DNA of 64,000 bases from Arthrobacter liuii (GCF_014639275.1 NZ_BMFW01000005.1:124001-188000); one strand, 5' to 3'; positions 53,110 to 62,525 are shown, counted from the first letter of the stretch. Made by a program: numbers and translations. The notes: generated by a model from the letters alone, not told the origin.

Positions 53110-54444
53110 ATGACCACACCTTCCAAGGTGGACACCCTTTCTGGTCCCAGCAGCCGGAGGGAAGAACGCAAGGTCCTCGCCGGCACCCTGGTCGGCACCA
53201 CCATCGAGTGGTATGACTTCTTCATCTTTGCCCAGCTGACCGCAACGCTGCTGTCCCCGCTGTTCCTGGCACCCCTGAATGAGTCCAACCCGGGCCTGGC
53301 GCAGATCCTCTCCTTTGCCCTCATCGGCATCAGCTTCCTGTTCCGTCCCCTGGGCGGAGTGATCGCAGGACACCTGGGCGACCGCCTGGGGCGGAAGGCC
53401 ATGCTGGTCTTCACCCTGGTGATGATGGGTGCGGCGACCGCATTGATCGGCGTCCTGCCCACCTACGCGCAGATCGGTGCCTGGGCCCCGGTGCTCCTCA
53501 TCCTCCTGCGGGTCATCCAGGGCTTCTCGGCCGGCGGTGAGTGGGGCGGTGCCGCCCTGATGGCCGTGGAGCATGCGCCGATCAACCGGCGCGGACTCTT
53601 CGGCGCCTACCCGCAGATCGGTGTCCCCGTGGGCATGATCCTGGCCACCGGCCTGCTGTTCTTCCTCAATACCAGCATGTCCAAGGAAGACTTCGCGGCC
53701 TGGGGCTGGCGGGTGCCGTTCCTCCTTTCCATCGTCCTGATCGTGGTGGGCTACCTGATCCGCCGCGCAGTGGCCGAGAGCCCGGTGTTCCAGGAGATGG
53801 CCCTGCGCAAGGAGGAGAGCAAGGCGCCGCTGGGTGAGCTGGTCCGGAACCACAAGCTTCCCGTCCTGTATTCGACCTTGATCTTCATCGGCAACAACGC
53901 GGCGGGTTACCTGCTGATTGCGTTCTTCATCTCCTACGCCACCAAGACCCTGAAGATGCCCACTCCCCAGATTCTCCTGGCCACGACGCTGGCGTCCTTT
54001 GGCTGGCTGATCTTCACCCTGGTTGGCGGCTGGCTGTCTGACCGCATTGGCCGCGTCAAGACCTTCCTGCTCGGCTACGCCATCGTCTTTGCCTGGATGA
54101 TCCCCATGTTTGCCCTGATCGACACCAAGGACATCATGCTTTACGGCGTTGCCCTGTTCGTCCTGACCATCGGCCTGGGCCTGTCGTACGGCCCCATGTC
54201 CGCCATGTACGCCGAGATGTTCCCCGCCAACGTCAGGTACTCCGGTATCTCCATCGGCTACGCCTTCGGTGCCATCCTGGGCGGGGCTTTCGCGGCAACC
54301 ATTGCCGAATCGCTGCTGCAGTCCACTAAATGGACCGGTTCGATTGGCATCTACATCATGGTCCTTTGCGTGATCTCCGCTGTCGGCGTGGTTCTGGCCA
54401 AGGAAACCAAGGGCCGGCCGCTGGGCGTCAGCAGCCACCACTGA
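53110..54444 (+). CDS. MHS-family MFS transporter (metabolite:H+ symporter)
   Basis: A 444-aa, 12-helix symporter. It has the hallmark MHS entry sequence TLVGTTIEWYDFFIFAQLTATLLSPLF, the motif A loop GHLGDRLGRKAML between helices 2 and 3, the RVIQGFSAGGEWGGAALMAVEHAP segment and a second motif A as GGWLSDRIGRVKTFLLG. Relatives carry shikimate, dicarboxylates, aromatic acids or compatible solutes into the cell. No catabolic genes are adjacent. ATG 53110 follows a likely leader of more than 100 nt with AATGGAG upstream. A terminator follows the stop. Confidence 0.92.
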   Translation: MTTPSKVDTLSGPSSRREERKVLAGTLVGTTIEWYDFFIFAQLTATLLSPLFLAPLNESNPGLAQILSFALIGISFLFRPLGGVIAGHLGDRLGRKAMLVFTLVMMGAATALIGVLPTYAQIGAWAPVLLILLRVIQGFSAGGEWGGAALMAVEHAPINRRGLFGAYPQIGVPVGMILATGLLFFLNTSMSKEDFAAWGWRVPFLLSIVLIVVGYLIRRAVAESPVFQEMALRKEESKAPLGELVRNHKLPVLYSTLIFIGNNAAGYLLIAFFISYATKTLKMPTPQILLATTLASFGWLIFTLVGGWLSDRIGRVKTFLLGYAIVFAWMIPMFALIDTKDIMLYGVALFVLTIGLGLSYGPMSAMYAEMFPANVRYSGISIGYAFGAILGGAFAATIAESLLQSTKWTGSIGIYIMVLCVISAVGVVLAKETKGRPLGVSSHH

Positions 54445-54450
54445 TCCACA

Positions 54451-54492
54451 ACAACAGCAGGCCCGGACCGCATGGTCCGGGCCTGCTGTTGT
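54451..54492. terminator. Hairpin terminator between convergent genes
   Basis: ACAACAGCAGGCCCGGACC (54451-54469), loop GCAT, exact complement at 54474-54492. A 19-bp perfect stem lies between the MHS transporter and the phosphoribosyltransferase gene; neither side has a long T-run, so it may act as a bidirectional block rather than a textbook intrinsic terminator. Confidence 0.85.
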
Positions 54493-54502
54493 CCATGTCC
54501 GG

Positions 54503-55150
54503 TCAGCGTGCCAGCAGCGCGACTGCGTCCTCGTCGCTCAACTGCCCAAAGTGCCGGTAGTGGCTCCCCACGGCCCGGAACTTACCCGGAAGGTGCAGGC
54601 AGACCACGGCATCGCAAACCCGCTCAAGCGAGGCTCCTGCTTCAACGGAACCCACGGGAGCGGCGGCAACAACGGCAGCGGCGCCGCCTCCGCGCACGGC
54701 TTCGACGGCGGCACGCATGGTGGCACCGGTAGCCAGTCCGTCATCCACCAGGATGACAGTCTTGCCCGCCACGTCAACGGCGGTTCCCGGGTACAGTTGC
54801 GCCCGGCGGAGCAGCTCGGCGCGTTCACGCTCCTCCACGTCAGCCAGCAATTCCTGCCGCACGCCGTGTTCGAGTAGCCGCCTCAGCAGGGGTTTATTGA
54901 TCAGCCGGACCGTGCTGCCGTTCGCCCAGGCCAGGGCGCCGTACGCGGTTTCCTCGTGCCCGGGAATCCCCAGCTTCCGCACCAGGACGGTGCCAAGCGG
55001 CAGGCCAAGGACCGTTGCGGCGGCCGCCGCGACGGGGATGCCTCCCCGCGCCAGGCCCAGGACCACGCAGTCCGGCCTGTCCTGGAACTGGATCAGCGCG
55101 GCGGCCAGGCGCTGGCCTGCCTCCGTTCGGTCTTCGAAACGCGTACCCAT
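54503..55150 (-). CDS. Phosphoribosyltransferase-fold protein
   Basis: A 215-aa type I PRTase-like protein. The PRPP-binding loop is VILVDDGLATGATMRAAV near residue 118, and the N-terminal part shows VVLGLARGGIPVAAAAATVLG and RKLGIPGHEETAYGAL. This group (sometimes called ComF-like or putative PRTases next to dienelactone hydrolase-like genes) has no established substrate. GGGAGGAAAC precedes ATG 55150. It is separated by 79 nt from the hydrolase gene upstream on the same strand. Confidence 0.85.
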   Translation of the reverse strand: MGTRFEDRTEAGQRLAAALIQFQDRPDCVVLGLARGGIPVAAAAATVLGLPLGTVLVRKLGIPGHEETAYGALAWANGSTVRLINKPLLRRLLEHGVRQELLADVEERERAELLRRAQLYPGTAVDVAGKTVILVDDGLATGATMRAAVEAVRGGGAAAVVAAAPVGSVEAGASLERVCDAVVCLHLPGKFRAVGSHYRHFGQLSDEDAVALLAR

Positions 55151-55229
55151 GTTTCCTCCCGGCGCTGCGGCCTGCCCGCAGCGTACCGCTGGTAGTGCCG
55201 GCCCGATTCCGGCAGCGGCAAGACGCCGC

Positions 55230-56057
55230 TCAGACGGCCAGGAACGAAATGGCTGCCTGCTTGAAGGCCCTGCTGGTGATGGCGTTGGTGTGGTTCCGGC
55301 CCGGGAGGACCAGCTGTTCCGCCATGGAGCCGGCCCCGCGGGCCAACTCGGCGAGCTTGGGCAGGGTGGCGGCCCGTTCGTCCTTGTCGCCGGCAACCAG
55401 CAGCATCGGCACATGCGGGACTGCTTCAGCGGGGTCGTAGGGCTCCGCCTTGATGGCCTCCACCAAGGACAGCAGCGCGAAGATGTTGTTGCTCGGCAGC
55501 AGGAGTGCCATCTTCAAGAGCTGGGCCGTGGACTCGTCGCTGATCGGCGTGCCGTCTGCCAGGTAGTCCTGGGCGGCCGGCAGGTCGAACGCGGCCAGGG
55601 GGTCCGAGTCGTTGGGACCCCCCAGCACCAGGCGGTGGACCAGTTCCGGCTGGGTTGCGGCGAATTCCCAGGCGAGCCGCGATCCCAGCGAATAGCCCAC
55701 CACGTCCAGCCCGCTGGAAGGCTCCCCGTCCTGGAGGGGGCGCGCGCCGGCGTCGAACGCCGCCTGGAGCAGGTCCGCCCTGATCCTGCTGGGGGAGTAG
55801 GAGTCCCGGTCCTCCGGCGCGCCGCTGCGGCCGTGGCCAGGAAGGTCCACGGTGATGACCCTGCGGCCGGCATCGAGCAGGGCCGACACCCAGCCGGTGT
55901 CCTGCCAGTTGAGCTTGGAGGAGGAGGAAAAGCCGTGCAGCAACAGGACCGGCCGCAGGCCTGCGTCGTCCGCGGGGTCATGGACCGCCACATACAGCTG
56001 CGGGTCGGTGCCTTCGACGGTGTGGGCCTGCTGCTGTCCTGTATGCCTGCCGCTCAT
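55230..56057 (-). CDS. Alpha/beta-fold hydrolase
   Basis: A 275-aa soluble alpha/beta hydrolase. Oxyanion motif VLLLHGFSSSSKLNW, DLPGHGRSGAPEDRD, nucleophile GYSLGSRLAWEF near residue 115, acid in VAGDKDERA and histidine in GRNHTNAI are all visible. The closest general class is epoxide hydrolase/haloperoxidase-like esterases; substrate unknown. ATG 56057 is preferred because GATGAGGA lies 7 nt upstream; ATG 56072 overlaps that ribosome site. Confidence 0.85.
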   Translation of the reverse strand: MSGRHTGQQQAHTVEGTDPQLYVAVHDPADDAGLRPVLLLHGFSSSSKLNWQDTGWVSALLDAGRRVITVDLPGHGRSGAPEDRDSYSPSRIRADLLQAAFDAGARPLQDGEPSSGLDVVGYSLGSRLAWEFAATQPELVHRLVLGGPNDSDPLAAFDLPAAQDYLADGTPISDESTAQLLKMALLLPSNNIFALLSLVEAIKAEPYDPAEAVPHVPMLLVAGDKDERAATLPKLAELARGAGSMAEQLVLPGRNHTNAITSRAFKQAAISFLAV

Positions 56058-56123
56058 GGTGTGGGTCCTCATCAGGTACGGCGCCAGGGCTGACCCGGCG
56101 CTTCGGTGCGTCGTGCTTTGGAA

Positions 56124-57518
56124 TTACTCTACCCGCCGGGAGCGGGCAGAAATCCGGGCCCCGGCGGCACACGCCAGCGTGATCCCGGCGATCAGCGCGA
56201 AGGTGCTCAAGAGCTGCACGCGGCTTCCCTCCGCGCTGAAGCCGACCGCGAAAATCAACCCCAGCAGGACCAGGCCCAGGACGGTCAGTCCGGGAAAGCC
56301 CTTCATCCGCAGCGGGAGCGGGACGCCGTTTCGGTCGGCCCGTCGGCCCAGGATCAGCTGGGAGACCAGGGCGCTGCCCCAGACCACCAGGCAGGTGGAT
56401 CCCACCAGCTGGAACAACGCCGGAAGGATCCTGTCCGGGAACAACAGTTCCAGGACCGTGGCGATGAAGCCGAAAGCCACCGATGCCGCCACCGCGGGCA
56501 GGGGCACACCGGCGCCGTTGAGGCGGGTCAGGAAACGCGGCGCCTCGCCCCGTTGCGCCAGGGAGTAGGCCATGCGCGACGCGCCGTAGAGGTTGGCGTT
56601 CAGGGCCGAGAGGAGTGCGACGACGGCAACAAGGGTGAAGGCGGTGGAGGCACCGGGGATCCTGGCCGCGTCCAGGACCCCGGCGAAGGGCGAGGCAAGG
56701 CTTGTGGACGTGGCGGGAAGGACGGCGGCAATGACAAAGACGGAGCCGATGTAGAACACCAGGATGCGCCACACCACGGTCCGGATGGCCTTGCCTACAC
56801 TTCGTTCAGGATCCTCGGTTTCGGCTGCGGCCACGGAGACGATTTCCGTTCCGCCGAACGCGAAGATCACCACGAACAGGGCGGCAGCAACCCCGCCCAG
56901 GCCCTGGGGAGCAAAGTTGGCGGTGAGGTTTTCCGCGCCGGGGGATTCGACGCCGGGCAGAAGGCCCAGGAGCAGGGCGGCACCAACGGCAAGGAACAGG
57001 ACGATGACGGCCACCTTGAGGATGGCGAACCAGAACTCGAACTCACCGAAATTCCGGACCCCGGCCAGGTTGATGCCGGTGAACACCAGCATGAACAGCA
57101 GCGCGAGCGCCCAGACCGGGACCACCGGCCAGACGGAGAACAGCAATCCGGCTGCACCGAGTGCTTCGGCTGCGATCACCACCACCAGTTGCAGCCACCA
57201 CAGCCAGCCGATGGTGGCCCCGGCGGTCCGGCCCATTGCCCGCTCCGCATAGACGGAAAAAGCTCCGCTGTTTGGATTTGCGGCCGCCATCTCGCCCAGG
57301 GCCCACATCACCAGGATGATCAGCGTTCCGGCAACGAGGTAGGAAATGAGGACCGCCAGGCCGGCTGCCTGGATGCCGGCGCCCGATCCCAGGAACAGAC
57401 CCGCCCCGATGGCGCTGCCCAGCCCCATCATGGTGAGCTGGCGCGGCTTCATGCTGTGGACGGCCGGAGCCTTGCGCAGCGGTGGTGCGGATGTGGTGGG
57501 GGCAGACTTCGTCGTCAT
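56124..57518 (-). CDS. Amino-acid permease, APC family (AAT type)
   Basis: A 464-aa, 12-helix proton-coupled amino-acid importer. The AAT-subfamily entry motif KPRQLTMMGLGSAIGAGLFLGSGAGIQAAG is near residue 22, followed by MWALGEMAAANPNSGAFSVYAERAMG and the conserved FAFGGTEIVSVAAAETEDPERSV near residue 220. Relatives carry GABA, proline, aromatic or basic amino acids. ATG 57518 has AGAAGG upstream. It is transcribed away from the NAD operon. Confidence 0.92.
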   Translation of the reverse strand: MTTKSAPTTSAPPLRKAPAVHSMKPRQLTMMGLGSAIGAGLFLGSGAGIQAAGLAVLISYLVAGTLIILVMWALGEMAAANPNSGAFSVYAERAMGRTAGATIGWLWWLQLVVVIAAEALGAAGLLFSVWPVVPVWALALLFMLVFTGINLAGVRNFGEFEFWFAILKVAVIVLFLAVGAALLLGLLPGVESPGAENLTANFAPQGLGGVAAALFVVIFAFGGTEIVSVAAAETEDPERSVGKAIRTVVWRILVFYIGSVFVIAAVLPATSTSLASPFAGVLDAARIPGASTAFTLVAVVALLSALNANLYGASRMAYSLAQRGEAPRFLTRLNGAGVPLPAVAASVAFGFIATVLELLFPDRILPALFQLVGSTCLVVWGSALVSQLILGRRADRNGVPLPLRMKGFPGLTVLGLVLLGLIFAVGFSAEGSRVQLLSTFALIAGITLACAAGARISARSRRVE

Positions 57519-57730
57519 GGGCAATGCACCTTCTGGGGGCTGGTTCGGGTCCGGTCTGTTGTCTCCGGGAGTCCTTGTGGGACCTCTCGAATTTACCGGC
57601 ATACCGGACGGGCCCAAAAACGGTGCGGGGAGCCGGACCGCCGGCTACCGCGCCCGGCTGCTCGTTGGCCCGCCCAGGCGACGGTCACGGACGTCGGCAG
57701 AAACATTTCCCAATGCGGCGCGGCTGGTCG

Positions 57731-57736
57731 TAGAAT
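57731..57736 (+). promoter_or_regulatory. Candidate -10 (TAGAAT) of the nrtR-nad operon
   Basis: TAGAAT at 57731-57736 with a TTCCCA about 18 nt upstream as a weak -35. Transcription would start at about 57743, at the edge of the NrtR box. Confidence 0.5.
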
Positions 57737-57743
57737 TAGTTTT

Positions 57744-57756
57744 GGTCAAGTTGACC
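57744..57756. promoter_or_regulatory. NrtR operator candidate (GGTCAA-G-TTGACC)
   Basis: A perfect 6-bp palindrome around one base, inside TTTGGTCAAGTTGACCATA. GTCAA/TTGAC dyads are the known core of actinobacterial NrtR boxes. It lies 31 nt before the nrtR start and at the predicted transcription start, so a bound repressor would block the whole nrtR-nadABC operon. Confidence 0.75.
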
Positions 57757-57786
57757 ATAACTACGAACAAGCCGGGTGGCTCAAGG

Positions 57787-58518
57787 ATGAGGGAAGGCGG
57801 TGGGGCGGTGTACTACAGCTCGGCAAATGTGTCCGAGAGGCAGGCGGCGCCGCCGTCGCTGGCCATTTCCACGGTGATTTTCGCCCTCCGGCCCAGCGCC
57901 ACCTCCGGCCGGCCCACGATCTGGCTTCCCCTGGTGCGCCGCATCAGGGAACCTTTCAAGGGGTTGTGGGCGCTGCCGGGCGGACCCCTCAGCCATGACG
58001 AGTCCCTTCAGGACGCCGCGGCCAGGAACCTGCGGGAAACCACTGGCCTGGCGCCCAGCTACCTTGAGCAGCTGTACGCCTTCGGCGGCCTGCACCGCTC
58101 ACCGACGCAGCGTGTGGTTTCCATCGTCTACTGGGCGCTGGTCCAGCCCACCGAGGCCGCCCTGGCTGACGAGTCCGAGAACGTCAGGTGGTTCCGGGCT
58201 GACCGCCTGGGTGAGCTGGCCTTCGACCACCACGCAATCGTTGAGTATGCGCTCTGGCGCCTGCGCAACAAGCTGGCCTACGGCTCGGTGGCGTACCACC
58301 TCCTGGGCGAATACTTCACCCTGGCCCAGGTCCGCGAAGTCTATGAAGCCGTCCTGGACCGCCAGTTGGATCCCGCCAACTTCCGGCGGCAACTCAAATC
58401 CACTCCGGAGATCGAGGAAACCGGGGAATACCTCCAGGGCGGCAAACACCGCCCGCCACGCCTCTACCGCTTTACCGGCCGGCCAGGCCTTGACCCAGAC
58501 AACAGGAGCACACCATGA
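57787..58518 (+). CDS. nrtR: NrtR-type Nudix-related transcriptional regulator of NAD synthesis
   Basis: A 243-aa regulator with an N-terminal Nudix-like domain (about residues 20-150) and a C-terminal winged helix (about 160-230, FTLAQVREVYEAVLDRQLDPANFRRQL). The Nudix box GGPLSHDESLQDAAARNLRETTGL has lost part of its REUXEE glutamate pattern, as expected for a sensor that binds ADP-ribose-type ligands without cutting them. It heads the nad operon and overlaps nadA by 4 nt. ATG 57787 has only a weak ribosome site (AAGG). Autoregulation through the upstream box is likely. Confidence 0.9.
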   Translation: MREGGGAVYYSSANVSERQAAPPSLAISTVIFALRPSATSGRPTIWLPLVRRIREPFKGLWALPGGPLSHDESLQDAAARNLRETTGLAPSYLEQLYAFGGLHRSPTQRVVSIVYWALVQPTEAALADESENVRWFRADRLGELAFDHHAIVEYALWRLRNKLAYGSVAYHLLGEYFTLAQVREVYEAVLDRQLDPANFRRQLKSTPEIEETGEYLQGGKHRPPRLYRFTGRPGLDPDNRSTP

Positions 58519-59819
58519 GCAGCGTCAACACGGCAATCCAGCTGATCACGCGCGAACAAGCCGAAAAAGGCGCAGCAGCTGAACGCAGCACCTGCAGCCC
58601 GGCGCTGGCCAGGGGCCCGTGGGACTACGACCTGGCCGAGGCGCTGGCCGGCGTACCCGCCTACGGGCCGGGTGCGTCAAGTGCGGATCCTGCGCCGGCC
58701 GCCACGCCGCGCCAGGGCCAGCTGCCCGAGGAGTACAAGCTGGCCAGCGACGCCGAACTCGGGGAGCGGATCAAAGCCGCCAAGGCCGCCCTGGGCGGGC
58801 GGGCAGTGATCCTGGGCCATTTCTACCAGCGCGACGAGGTGATCCAGTACGCCGATTTCGTGGGAGACTCCTTCCAGCTGGCCAACGCAGCGCTCACCAG
58901 GCCGGAGGCCGAGGCGATCATCTTCTGCGGCGTCCACTTCATGGCCGAAACCGCTGACATCCTCTCCACCCCTGAGCAGGCCGTGATCCTGCCCAACCTT
59001 GCGGCGGGCTGCTCCATGGCCGACATGGCGGACGCGGACTCCGTGGAGGAATGCTGGGAACAGCTCGCCGGGATCTTCGGCACCGAGCCCGACGCCGACG
59101 GCCGCGTTCCGGTCATCCCGGTCACCTACATGAATTCCTCCGCAGCCCTGAAGGCGTTCTGCGGCGAAAACGGCGGCATCGTCTGCACGTCCTCCAACGC
59201 CAGGACGGTCCTGGAGTGGGCGTTCCAGCGGGGGCAGCGGGTGCTGTTCTTCCCCGACCAGCACCTTGGCCGCAACACCGCCAAGGCCCTGGGCGTGCCC
59301 CTGGAGCAGATGCCCATGTGGAACCCGCGCAAGGATCTGGGCGGCAATGACGAACAAGCACTCCTGGACTCCCGCGTCATCCTCTGGCACGGGTTCTGCT
59401 CCGTGCACAAGCGCTTCAACGTGGCCCAGATCGAGAAGGCCCGTGCGGACTTCCCCGGTGTCCAGGTCATCGTGCACCCGGAGTGCCCCATGGAAGTGGT
59501 GGACGCCGCGGATTCCGCCGGCTCCACCGACTTCATCAGGAAGGCCATCGCAGCCGCCACGGAGCCCACCACGTTCGCCATCGGCACCGAGATCAACATG
59601 GTCAACCGGCTTGCCGCCGAGTACCCGCAGCACACCATCTTCTGCCTGGACCCGGTGATCTGCCCCTGCTCCACCATGTACCGGATCCACCCCGGCTACG
59701 TGGCGTGGGTGCTGGAAGAACTGGTGGCCGGCCGCGTCGTCAACCGCATCACCGTGGACGACAATGTGCAGGCCAACGCCAGGACGGCGCTCGAGCGCAT
59801 GCTCGCTGCGAGGCCGTGA
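58515..59819 (+). CDS. nadA: Quinolinate synthase
   Basis: A 434-aa [4Fe-4S] enzyme that condenses iminoaspartate with dihydroxyacetone phosphate to quinolinate. Cluster and active-site segments are LGHFYQRDEVIQYADFVGDS, LAAGCSMADMADAD, HPECPMEVVDAAD and CPCSTMYRIHPGY near the C terminus. An N-terminal extension of about 75 residues precedes the core, common in actinobacteria. The start overlaps the nrtR stop in ATGA; the stop overlaps nadB in TGATG. Confidence 0.97.
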   Translation: MSSVNTAIQLITREQAEKGAAAERSTCSPALARGPWDYDLAEALAGVPAYGPGASSADPAPAATPRQGQLPEEYKLASDAELGERIKAAKAALGGRAVILGHFYQRDEVIQYADFVGDSFQLANAALTRPEAEAIIFCGVHFMAETADILSTPEQAVILPNLAAGCSMADMADADSVEECWEQLAGIFGTEPDADGRVPVIPVTYMNSSAALKAFCGENGGIVCTSSNARTVLEWAFQRGQRVLFFPDQHLGRNTAKALGVPLEQMPMWNPRKDLGGNDEQALLDSRVILWHGFCSVHKRFNVAQIEKARADFPGVQVIVHPECPMEVVDAADSAGSTDFIRKAIAAATEPTTFAIGTEINMVNRLAAEYPQHTIFCLDPVICPCSTMYRIHPGYVAWVLEELVAGRVVNRITVDDNVQANARTALERMLAARP

Positions 59820-61615
59820 TGACCCGACGCCTCGCCGTCGTCGGAAGCGGCATCGCGGGCCTTTACGCTGCGCTGCTCGCCGCCGATGCGGGCGCTGACG
59901 TGGCGCTGCTGACCAAAGGCGCGCTGGACCACAGCAACACCTGGTACGCGCAGGGCGGCATCTCGGCCGTACTCGCCGAACCAGCGCCCGGGGACACCGT
60001 TGCCGCGCATGTCGCCGACACCCTGCGGGCGGGCGCGGGCCACTGCAACGAGGCCGCGGTCCGGCTGATGTGCACGGAGGCGCGGCGGGACATCGCGGGC
60101 CTCCAGCGCTATGGGGTCGCCTTCGATACGGGGCCCGGGGGCTCAGGGCAGGCCGACGCAGGCCAAGCTGGGGCACCGCACGACGCCGGCCCGGCCCTTG
60201 GGCTTGAAGCGGCACACAGTGCCCCGCGGATCCTGCACGCCGGAGGCGACGCCACGGGGGCGCGCGTCGCGGGCGCGCTGATCCAGGCCGTCCTCGCCTG
60301 CCGGGACGAGGGGAAGCTCACCGTGCTCAGCGAAGCGCACGTTACCTCGCTGGTGGTCCGCGAAGGGTGCGTGGCAGGAGTCGAGTACCTCCAGGACGGA
60401 CGGCAGACCAGCCTGGACGCTGACGCCGTCCTGCTCGCCAGCGGGGGAGCCGGCCAGCTGTTCGCCCAAACTACCAACCCCGCCGTGGCCACCGCCGACG
60501 GACTGGCGCTCGCCGTCCGCGCCGGGGCAGCCACCGCGGACCTCGAATTCTTCCAGTTCCACCCCACCTGCCTGGTCAGCTCCGCCACCGCGCACCCGGC
60601 CCGGCTGGACCGACCGCTGCTGATCTCCGAGGCGGTCCGCGGCGAGGGCGCACTCCTGCTGGACTCCAATGGCCGGCGCTTCATGAAGGCGTACCACCCC
60701 GACGCCGAACTGGCACCCCGCGACGTCGTCTCACGCAGCATCGCACTCCACCTGGCCAAACTCGGCGACCCCAACGGCCACGTCTACCTCGACGCACGCG
60801 GAATCGAGCAGGCCAGGGGCGGCGGCTTCCTCCGCCGGCGGTTCCCCACCCTCACCCGCAAGACCCTCGACGCCGGCATCGACTGGACCCGCGAACTGGT
60901 CCCCGTCGCCCCCGCCGCCCACTACTGGATGGGTGGCGTCACCACCGACCTCTCCGCCCGCACCACCGTCCCCGGGCTCTATGCCGCCGGTGAAGTTGCG
61001 TGCACAGGGGTCCAAGGGGCAAACCGGCTGGCCAGCAACTCCCTCCTTGAGGGGCTCGTTTTCGGCCGCCGCGCCGTTGAAGACTTCCTCTCCCGTGGGC
61101 CGAGCTGGGACGCGTCCCGCGTCAGCGATGCTCCGCTCGCTGTCTCGGCCGCGGGCGGCCTCCCCTTGACGCTCGCTTCCGCACCCCTGCCGCGAAACGC
61201 AAGTGCGCACGTCACCGTCCCTGCTGCTTTAGAAGGCGCGGCGGATTGGCAAGGCGGGTCCGGGGGGAGTTGGCCGTCCAGCTTCGGCGGGGGAGGAGAG
61301 GCCGGGGAGCCGTTTTCGCGGGAGGCGCTCCGGCGGTTGATGACTGCCAATGCCGGGGTGCTGCGCACTGGGGAGCTGTTGCTCAAGGCTGGCCGGACGC
61401 TTGAGTCCTGGGCCGCCGTCGTCCGTCCTGATCTGGAATGCGCTGCTGACCCTGTCGCCTGCGAGGACCGGAACCTTCTGCTCGCCGCGCAGCTGCTGGT
61501 CACTGCCGCCCTCAACCGCCGTGAATCGCTGGGGGCGCACTACCGCAGTGACGAACCCCTGCAGACCGAAACCACATACCCTCCGCGCCCGAAAGCGAGC
61601 CTCCTCCGTGACTGA
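59819..61615 (+). CDS. nadB: L-aspartate oxidase
   Basis: A 598-aa FAD enzyme that oxidises aspartate to iminoaspartate for NadA. The FAD motif VVGSGIAGLYAALLA is at the N terminus; NTWYAQGGIS near residue 41, FFQFHPTCLV near residue 243, and APAAHYWMGGV near residue 362 mark the active site. Residues about 103-125 (GPGGSGQADAGQAGAPHD) and 445-490 are Gly/Ala/Ser-rich insertions not expected in the core. It overlaps nadC by 8 nt. Confidence 0.96.
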   Translation: MTRRLAVVGSGIAGLYAALLAADAGADVALLTKGALDHSNTWYAQGGISAVLAEPAPGDTVAAHVADTLRAGAGHCNEAAVRLMCTEARRDIAGLQRYGVAFDTGPGGSGQADAGQAGAPHDAGPALGLEAAHSAPRILHAGGDATGARVAGALIQAVLACRDEGKLTVLSEAHVTSLVVREGCVAGVEYLQDGRQTSLDADAVLLASGGAGQLFAQTTNPAVATADGLALAVRAGAATADLEFFQFHPTCLVSSATAHPARLDRPLLISEAVRGEGALLLDSNGRRFMKAYHPDAELAPRDVVSRSIALHLAKLGDPNGHVYLDARGIEQARGGGFLRRRFPTLTRKTLDAGIDWTRELVPVAPAAHYWMGGVTTDLSARTTVPGLYAAGEVACTGVQGANRLASNSLLEGLVFGRRAVEDFLSRGPSWDASRVSDAPLAVSAAGGLPLTLASAPLPRNASAHVTVPAALEGAADWQGGSGGSWPSSFGGGGEAGEPFSREALRRLMTANAGVLRTGELLLKAGRTLESWAAVVRPDLECAADPVACEDRNLLLAAQLLVTAALNRRESLGAHYRSDEPLQTETTYPPRPKASLLRD

Positions 61616-62525
61616 ACCCGCCGTGATCGACCAGGCAGCACCCCTGCACCCGGCACTGGATCTCACACTTCCGCCGGCACCCGTCCGGGAGATCCTGGAA
61701 CGCGCCTTCGCCGAGGACGCGCCCTCCGGGGACATCACCTCCCAGCTGCTCATTCCCGCCCATGCCCGGGCCACTGCCGTCCTGAACGCCCGCGTGCCCG
61801 GTGTCCTCAGCGGCGCCACCGTGTTCCGCGATGCGATGCAGCTGGTGGACCCGGGCACCCACGTGGAGCTGCTCCTGGCGGACGGGGACACGTTCGACGC
61901 CGGCACCCACCTCGCGCGGGTCAGCGGCACCGCGCGCTCCGTGCTGATGGCTGAACGCGTGGCCCTCAACCTGGTCCAGCGGATGTCCGCCATCGCCACG
62001 AAGACAGCCGAATTCGTGCGCCTTGCCGAGGGAACGCGGGCCCGCATCACGGACACGCGCAAAACTACCCCCGGCCTGCGCATCCTGGAACGCTTTGCAG
62101 TGCGGTGCGGCGGCGGCTTCAACCACCGGTACAGCCTCTCCGACGCCGTCCTGGCCAAGGACAACCACCTCGCCGTGATGACCGGCGGAGACCCCGCACA
62201 GCTCACCGCGCTCCTGCTGGCCGCCAAGGCACAGCTGGGGCACACCACCCACTTCGAAGTGGAAGTGGACAGCAAGGAGCAGATCGAACCGGTGCTGGCC
62301 GCCGGAGTGGACACCATCATGCTGGACAACTTCACTGTCGAGGAGTTGAAGGCAGGGGTGGCCCTGGTGGCTGGACGGGCCCGGGTGGAAGCGAGCGGAA
62401 ATGTGAATGCGGGCACGGTCGCGGCCATCGCCGCCGCCGGTGTGGACGTCATCTCCGTGGGCGCACTCACCCATACCGTGGCAGCCCTGGACCTGGGCCT
62501 CGACGTCGAACTGACCGCCGCGTGA
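61608..62525 (+). CDS. nadC: Nicotinate-nucleotide pyrophosphorylase (carboxylating)
   Basis: A 305-aa quinolinate phosphoribosyltransferase that makes nicotinate mononucleotide from quinolinate and PRPP with loss of CO2. Conserved motifs are EDAPSGDITS near residue 37, AERVALNLVQRMSAIAT, DTRKTTPGLR, KDNHLAV and EASGNVNAGTVAAIAAAGVDVISVGALTH. GTG 61608 lies within nadB (8-nt overlap). Together with nadA and nadB it completes de novo NAD precursor synthesis. Confidence 0.97.
   Translation: MTEPAVIDQAAPLHPALDLTLPPAPVREILERAFAEDAPSGDITSQLLIPAHARATAVLNARVPGVLSGATVFRDAMQLVDPGTHVELLLADGDTFDAGTHLARVSGTARSVLMAERVALNLVQRMSAIATKTAEFVRLAEGTRARITDTRKTTPGLRILERFAVRCGGGFNHRYSLSDAVLAKDNHLAVMTGGDPAQLTALLLAAKAQLGHTTHFEVEVDSKEQIEPVLAAGVDTIMLDNFTVEELKAGVALVAGRARVEASGNVNAGTVAAIAAAGVDVISVGALTHTVAALDLGLDVELTAA

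Noticed and set aside
57541..57786. Riboswitch upstream of the nad operon
   Set aside because: No recognisable aptamer; the perfect dyad with an adjacent NrtR gene explains regulation by a protein.
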